Shown here: piece by piece, positions 6,201-6,861 of the stretch | Layout: the number at the start of each line of letters is the position of its first letter | Numbering within the stretch: the stretch's first letter is position 1 | The notes under the pieces: generated by a model | Database searches by the model: none | What the model was told of the DNA's origin: nothing | The model's input: the letters and a program-made list of their open reading frames with translations, nothing else | Position numbers and translations under genes: made by a program | From: JAKQHY01 sp034429675 | GTDB taxonomy: Bacteria; Chloroflexota; Anaerolineae; B4-G1; SLSP01 | Reading direction: 5' to 3' | Length of the DNA stretch: 6,861 nt | Assembly (NCBI GenBank): GCA_034429675.1 | Contig: DAOUFX010000097.1 | Location: 1-6,861, forward strand

Positions 6201-6718
6201 TCATCTATACCCCGACGACGGAATTCCTCGGCACAGATACCTTCATCTACACCATCAGCGACGGCGAACTGGTAGACAGCGCGCAAGTCACGGTGACGGT
6301 CTCGCCGGTGGCAGACCTGTCCGTCGAACAGACCCGTGAAGCCATCATGGGCGGGCTCAAGTTCACCATCGTCGCCCGCAACCTCGGCCCGCGACCGGCT
6401 AACGGCGCCGTCATCTCCGACGTCTTCCCATCGGTGCTCACCAACATCAATTGGACCTGTGAGAGCGCCGGAGGCGCGGCATGCCCCAACGCCAGCGGCA
6501 GCGGCGACATCCAGGATACGCTGAGCACCTTCCCGTCCGGCGGCGTCGTCACCTACACCGTCACCACGCTCATTGGTGAAGGCGGCATCGCATTCAACAC
6601 GGTGAACATTACGCCCCCAGCAGGCGTAATGGACATAGTCATGAGCAACAACACGGCCAGCGTCCCGACCATCTATCTGGTCGAGCTGTCTGTCATCTTC
6701 AGAGACTACACACCCTAA
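161..6718 (+). CDS. Giant secreted calcium-binding adhesin-like protein with two lectin-like domains
   Basis: This 2185-residue protein is probably exported by Sec and acts at the cell surface or in the matrix, binding glycans or other cells; function is inferred from domains only. Domains in order: signal peptide 1-37, unrecognised beta-rich domain about 40-297, Ig-like linker 298-397, InlB-B-type repeat 400-470, L-type-lectin-like domain 478-720, DUF11-like 722-830, cadherin-like 845-962, C-type-lectin-like 964-1121, acidic EF-loop stalk 1145-1809, two InlB-B-type repeats 1811-1955, cadherin-like/Ig 1961-2048, DUF11-like 2049-2168, short tail to 2185. The ATG at 161 is preceded by AAGGAGGT at 6-nt spacing and by an in-frame TAA at 146-148, so no longer start is possible. 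There is no LPXTG motif, no C-terminal transmembrane helix and no catalytic domain that I recognise. The mature protein has 16 cysteines, all in close pairs. It appears monocistronic within the window. The reading frame is certain; the biological role is not. Confidence 0.95.
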   Translation: MSKYIAKPLWRRCLSAITIFVMVFGMFQFSPPQAVLAATQTLGGDAVDGNLRVEVYDEGSIGLFRYDAANTQWETLVYNGQDAGTAENPNKNSRLQYTGNGYYFGWPDGSASNPTDSQATAVSNTKVGDTVVSVFTAGSTRVTQTVSYSNGDDFIRYDWAIQNTGGSALSGLRFFNGMDTCLGMTDYYCEPTSDTGAGLWLPAARAVGARHVSGSTETRFYLQGVTAPENYDSLAYFDMWDHMQGGALTDGLNTATDTDNGYALEWRQASLAAGDVWTITAYERFSIAAFDSVFVVAPPLTEIEQGASGDLVYTLTNDDTADVSVALSVSKDQPTWTATLQGATTLTVPASSSITVTVQVDVPASAAIGATGAITLTADGPAAGVSADAGNVLVTEVPVVNYTLTTHTVGAGSVTKDPDQATYLAGTVVTLTATAVATTTFSGWMGDCAGSGDCVLTMDDDKEVWAVFTAASEWAPIVEPFQCSASGDWLLFDNAEFTGDGDPDPDCEGWLRLTAAVNDQSGVAIYDVPIPNGDGFVATFQYATYGATVGSADGFSFFLIDGATAAPTAGANGGSLGYSFYSSNPGVTNGYVGIGVDEYGNFSTPSFGTGGPGFQPQSVAIRGSGSLLSGFNYLTGVSVAPYTIDGVDRANARWVRMFVVNNRITVQMDFGAGWQTLINSYNLTTAPGQSELPDTFKIGFGAATGGQNNYHEIRNLTVAKAARLDVAEIANRTAAVPGDSAVFTATITNDDQNDVLNAVVTAPVPARLSNATWTCTASADAVCGAPDGTGAISHTVVMLKNSTLTYTIHAVVTGAPGPLTHTTSIEPPPAYINLGDGRYSVGITIPPALQVTDATGFVGDTDPVVVAPTLVITRGTADTLAAARVRIADNFDSGDDELGIEGESGSSGSIGAIAWNYDGTTGVMTLNGTDTITNYQAALRTVTFYSAMDPTEDVTRTVEFGLGASLAFAGTGHFYERVPGAINRNTALTEAAARSYFGLQGYLATVTSDAERRFVGDKVADATLWLGGQGQAIGGEGYRWVTGPEGLENGGAGRLFWVPACGTGTQGICANTGEYNYWQAVEPNANSLQYVWMGYQAAEYWDDTVATNISTVNGGYLVEYGGMPNDPVLQITGATLVTIVSSIADSDGDGISNITELDAGTDPFDETDNDTVAEKVQTLVDASDDPADGAPIPTDLINTGLTDVITDSMAAYEVGFTDPTALGLPPFSAPPTLAELQAVIDAINQTSDSDGDGISDATELDAGTDPFDGTDNATVEEKVQTLVDASDNPADGAPTLQDLANTGLTNVITGNLGAYEVGFTDPTALGLPPFSAPPTQAELQAVIDAVNQASDSDNDGISDATELDAGTDPFDGTDNDTVEEKVQTLVDASDDPADGAPTPTDLINTGLTGVITASMAAYEVGFTDPTALGLPAFSAPPTLAELQAVIDAVNAQDSDGDGISDATELDAGTNPNDGTDNDTIAEKVQTLVDASDNPADGAPTMQDLINTGLTDVITSNLSAYEVGFTDPTALGLPPFSAPPTQAELQAVIDAVNRTHDSDGDGVPDAIEVKYGTDPTDGDDPWGDDPNETTDPTADDDGDGVPNAWERILGTDPNDPDSDSTRTTPDENNNGTGDADEDFDGDGVPNGIEIAYGTDPLDPNDPASNPTADDDGDGVTNAWEAILGTDPNDPDSDSSLTTPDANYNGTGDADEDFDGDGVPNGIEIAHGTDPLDPNDPAANPTADDDGDGVTNAWEAILGTDPNDPDSDSSHTTPNENDNGTGDADEDFDGDGISNGDEIAQGSDPLNPNDPIQYTLTIATTGDGSGVVTPTIGAHPYVSGTVVQLEATPNTGSLFSGWSGDADCTDASVTMDGNKMCTATFALIPIVSNTLSIATTGDGGGVVTPTIGAHPYVSGTVVQLEATPNTGSIFSGWSGDADCADASVTMDGNKMCTATFLLQGINHSPQAMNDEQPVPEGIGTTLAVLANDSDPDGDVLTITQVSAPAHGVATTDGATIIYTPTTEFLGTDTFIYTISDGELVDSAQVTVTVSPVADLSVEQTREAIMGGLKFTIVARNLGPRPANGAVISDVFPSVLTNINWTCESAGGAACPNASGSGDIQDTLSTFPSGGVVTYTVTTLIGEGGIAFNTVNITPPAGVMDIVMSNNTASVPTIYLVELSVIFRDYTP
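278..1051 (+). other. Unrecognised beta-rich N-terminal domain (residues 40-297)
   Basis: About 260 residues of alternating hydrophobic/polar strands with many aromatics and Gly/Asn turns, consistent with a large beta-sandwich. A close cysteine pair, C181 and C189, flanks an aromatic loop (LGMTDYY). The segment from 144 to 180 (ending in FFNGMDTC) loosely recalls beta-sandwich carbohydrate-active superfamilies such as the galactose-mutarotase-like fold, but I cannot assign a family. Its position directly after the signal peptide places it at the exposed N-terminal end. Confidence 0.55.
1052..1351 (+). other. Ig-like linker domain (residues 298-397)
   Basis: The segment starts with a bias towards E, Q and G and has a strand pattern (LVYTLTNDDTADVSVALSVS, then a TVPASSSITVTVQVDVP stretch) that resembles the NPCBM-associated NEW3 / alpha-galactosidase-associated Ig-like family. 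These are usually spacers between carbohydrate-active modules. The assignment is by pattern only. Confidence 0.5.
1358..1570 (+). other. Divergent InlB-B-type repeat (residues 400-470)
   Basis: The segment shows the familiar order of this family: YTLTTHTVGAGSVT, a gap, then AGTVVTLTA, FSGWMGDC and a closing VWAVF strand. These beta-grasp-like repeats are common spacers in secreted bacterial proteins. C448 and C454 form a close pair in the loop after the GW motif. It is only distantly similar to the two copies near the C-terminus, so it is probably an older module. Confidence 0.8.
1592..2320 (+). other. L-type-lectin-like domain (residues 478-720)
   Basis: The segment resembles the legume/L-type lectin beta-sandwich found in bacterial surface proteins. 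ADGFSFFLID (552-561) corresponds to the conserved GADGxxFxL strand. GYVGIGVDEYGNFS (590-603) corresponds to the VEFDTYxN strand whose acidic residues and Asn bind calcium and manganese in plant lectins. A closing strand, FKIGFGAATGG (696-706), matches the usual GFSAxTG motif. C483 and C507 probably bridge the N-terminal loop. Sugar specificity cannot be read from sequence, and some family members bind no sugar. Confidence 0.75.
2324..2650 (+). other. DUF11-like domain 1 (residues 722-830)
   Basis: The order of motifs (LDVAEIANRTAAVPGDSAVF, TATITND, then a WTCTASADAVC loop and a TLTYTIHAVV strand) fits the DUF11 Ig-like family, a common structural module in very large bacterial surface proteins. 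C775 and C783 form a close pair. The same W-T-C plus eight-residue cysteine spacing recurs in the C-terminal DUF11-like domain. Confidence 0.65.
2693..3046 (+). other. Cadherin-like repeat (residues 845-962)
   Basis: The segment follows a recurring bacterial adhesin repeat: VVVAPTLVITRG, an ARVRIADNF...GDDELGI stretch, SIGAIAWNYDGTTGVMTLNG, then ITNYQAALRTVTFYSAMDP and a closing RTVEF strand. Such repeats are usually tandem and calcium-binding in long bacterial proteins; here only one copy is present, immediately before the C-type-lectin-like domain. The consensus acidic residues (GDDE, YDGTTG) are kept. Confidence 0.7.
3050..3523 (+). other. C-type-lectin-like domain (residues 964-1121)
   Basis: Hallmarks are HFYERV (973-978), a helix with TEAAARSYFGLQGYLATVTSD (about 989-1009), ERRFV (1011-1015), a WLGGQG strand (1025-1030), YRWVTGPEG (1038-1046), EPNAN (1082-1086), VWMGY (1091-1095), WDD (1101-1103) and a closing GGYLVEYGG (1114-1122). 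EPN corresponds to the calcium- and sugar-binding motif of mannose-type C-type lectins. WDD stands at the WND position. One cysteine pair, C1061 and C1069, lies in the long loop; the two canonical animal disulfides are absent, as is usual in bacterial members. Calcium-dependent glycan binding is plausible but inferred. Confidence 0.85.
3593..4825 (+). repeat. Four tandem 102-103-residue stalk repeats
   Basis: Units are 3593-3901, 3902-4210, 4211-4516 and 4517-4825 (residues 1145, 1248, 1351 and 1453 to 1555). Each begins with a 12-residue EF-hand-like loop (DSDGDGISDATE or close variant), continues through LDAGTDPFDGTDN, a short helix-like EEKVQTLVDAS, and ADGAPT..DLINTGLT, and ends with AYEVGFTDPTALGLPPFSAPPT and AELQAVIDAVN. 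The first part is thrombospondin-type-3-like; the following 80-odd residues look partly helical and I cannot name their family. Units 1 and 3 are closer to each other than to 2 and 4. There are no cysteines, and the composition is strongly acidic. The likely role is a calcium-rigidified spacer. Confidence 0.92.
4826..5587 (+). repeat. Thrombospondin-type-3-like calcium-binding array with three 74-residue repeats
   Basis: A single loop, DSDGDGVPDAIE (residues 1556-1567), leads into three tandem units at 4937-5158, 5159-5380 and 5381-5587 (residues 1593-1666, 1667-1740 and 1741-1809). The first two units are exactly 222 bp. Each unit carries DDDGDGV.NAWE, an ILGTDPNDPDSDS spacer, a Asn-rich loop of the form DENNNGTGDADE, and DFDGDG..NG.E followed by GTDPLDPNDP. 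Positions 1, 3, 5, 6, 9 and 12 of each loop fit the EF-hand-type calcium pattern. The last unit diverges (DFDGDGISNGDE, SDPLNPNDP). The array continues the acidic stalk. Confidence 0.92.
5596..6022 (+). repeat. Tandem 202-bp near-identical duplication encoding two InlB-B-type repeats
   Basis: Bases 5596-5797 recur at 5821-6022, offset 225 bases, and I count seven mismatches in 202. They encode residues 1811-1880 and 1886-1955, each with LTIATTGDGSGVVTPTIG, a HPYVSGTVVQLEATPNTGS core, FSGWSGDADC and MDGNKMCTATF. Each copy has two cysteines 13 residues apart (C1862/C1875 and C1937/C1950). The near-identity at DNA level, including synonymous positions, points to a recent duplication or gene conversion. 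The modules probably act as spacers. Confidence 0.93.
6041..6304 (+). other. Cadherin-like/Ig domain (residues 1961-2048)
   Basis: The pattern HSPQAMNDEQPVPEG, LAVLANDSDPDGDVLTIT, HGVATTDGATIIYTP, and FLGTDTFIYTISDG is a classical bacterial cadherin-like/Big_9-type domain. DSDPDGD is the usual calcium-binding linker motif, and the DTFIYTISDG strand is nearly consensus. It is normally found in tandem in large adhesins; here it occurs once. Confidence 0.88.
6305..6664 (+). other. DUF11-like domain 2 (residues 2049-2168)
   Basis: ADLSVEQTRE, FTIVARNLGPRPANGAVISDVFP, INWTCESAGGAAC, a VVTYTVTTLIG strand and MSNNTASV follow the DUF11 family closely (its consensus includes NxGP, DxxP and a closing NNTA). 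C2100 and C2108 repeat the WTC-type cysteine pair of the first DUF11-like domain. It is the last folded module and may sit nearest the cell envelope. Confidence 0.85.
6665..6715 (+). other. C-terminal tail IYLVELSVIFRDYTP
   Basis: After the final DUF11-like strand the protein ends with a short hydrophobic stretch, IYLVELSVIF (2171-2180), then RDYTP. There is no LPXTG, no PEP-CTERM motif, and the stretch is too short for a membrane helix. It resembles the short (I/V)YLPLIxR-style ends that I associate with many exported Chloroflexota proteins; that likeness is from memory and inference. It may be simply the last beta strand. Confidence 0.4.
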
Positions 6719-6745
6719 ACCACACTGAGCCTTTGTGTAGAAAAA

Positions 6746-6781
6746 ATCACGTCCCCGGCGGGTACCCGCCGGGGACGTGAT
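6746..6781 (-). terminator. Perfect 36-bp palindrome, leftward-facing intrinsic terminator
   Basis: ATCACGTCCCCGGCGGGT (6746-6763) is the exact reverse complement of 6764-6781, giving an 18-bp, GC-rich arm with no unpaired bases. On the minus strand the stem is followed directly by TTTTTT (complement of A6741-6746), the classic intrinsic terminator layout. On the plus strand it is followed by CTGTGGGGG, with no U-tract. It would therefore end a leftward transcript best. For the giant gene it may act only as a 3'-end stabilising hairpin. Confidence 0.75.
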
Positions 6782-6820
6782 CTGTGGGGGACGCGCAACA
6801 CCGTCTGCCACGCCTGACAA

Positions 6821-6855
6821 AAGAGTATAGTCTTGCCGACTATACTTTTCTTATA
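6821..6855 (+). terminator. Second hairpin with T-rich tail downstream of the giant gene
   Basis: AGTATAGTC (6824-6832) pairs with GACTATACT (6838-6846) around a five-base loop, TTGCC. The stem extends to 6821/6849 through a G-T and two A-T pairs. TTTTCTTATACTTTTT follows, so the site can serve as a rightward intrinsic terminator, though the stem is AT-rich and weak. An alternative is an operator-type dyad for a gene beyond the window edge. The intervening stretch 6782-6820 shows nothing recognisable. Confidence 0.5.
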
Positions 6856-6861
6856 CTTTTT

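Noticed and set aside
6706..6740. CTACAC (6706-6711) pairing with GTGTAG (6735-6740) as a terminator spanning the stop codon
   Set aside because: The stem is only six pairs with a 23-base loop, so it is too weak to claim as a terminator even though A-residues follow.
5936..6820. A minus-strand open frame entering from the 3' flank
   Set aside because: It would start at a TTG, read through the perfect palindrome at 6746-6781, has no clear ribosome site and no domain; the opposite strand encodes convincing cadherin-like and DUF11-like domains.

Overview
The window is almost entirely one gene. A single 2185-residue open frame runs from 161 to 6718 on the + strand. It is flanked by about 160 bases of AT-rich leader and about 140 bases of trailer containing two hairpins. 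No second gene, RNA gene, insertion sequence or CRISPR array is visible, so nothing here supports a multi-gene system. Whatever is novel lies in the architecture of this one protein and in the small flanking elements.

The product is a secreted, multidomain, calcium-binding, adhesin-like protein. In order it has: a Sec signal peptide (residues 1-37); an unrecognised beta-rich N-terminal domain (about 40-297); an Ig-like linker (298-397); a divergent InlB-B-type repeat (400-470); an L-type-lectin-like domain (about 478-720); a DUF11-like domain (722-830); a cadherin-like repeat (845-962); and a C-type-lectin-like domain (964-1121). An acidic stalk follows (1145-1809), built of four 102-103-residue repeats and then three 74-residue repeats, with 14 EF-hand-like calcium loops. 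The C-terminal part holds two nearly identical InlB-B-type repeats (1811-1955), a cadherin-like/Ig domain (1961-2048), a second DUF11-like domain (2049-2168) and a short hydrophobic-basic tail. I see no enzymatic domain. The simplest reading is a long calcium-stiffened surface or matrix protein that presents two different lectin folds.

Organism: the coding sequence is GC-rich, the flanks are AT-rich, the ribosome binding site is a strong Shine-Dalgarno, and the lectin/TSP3/DUF11/InlB-repeat mix is typical of large secreted proteins from environmental bacteria with complex lifestyles. A Chloroflexota (Anaerolineae/Caldilineae-like) origin is my best guess from the style of the signal peptide, domain mix and C-terminal tail. 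This is inference; Planctomycetota, Myxococcota or other groups are not excluded.

Layout: 1-146 is an AT-rich leader with heptanucleotide-like repeats and an isolated second Shine-Dalgarno-like site. 147-154 is the ribosome binding site. 161-6718 is the gene. 6746-6781 is a perfect 36-bp palindrome whose T-tract faces leftward. 6821-6849 is a second hairpin with a T-rich tail on the + strand. The gene appears to stand alone as a transcription unit, possibly facing a convergent gene beyond the right edge.
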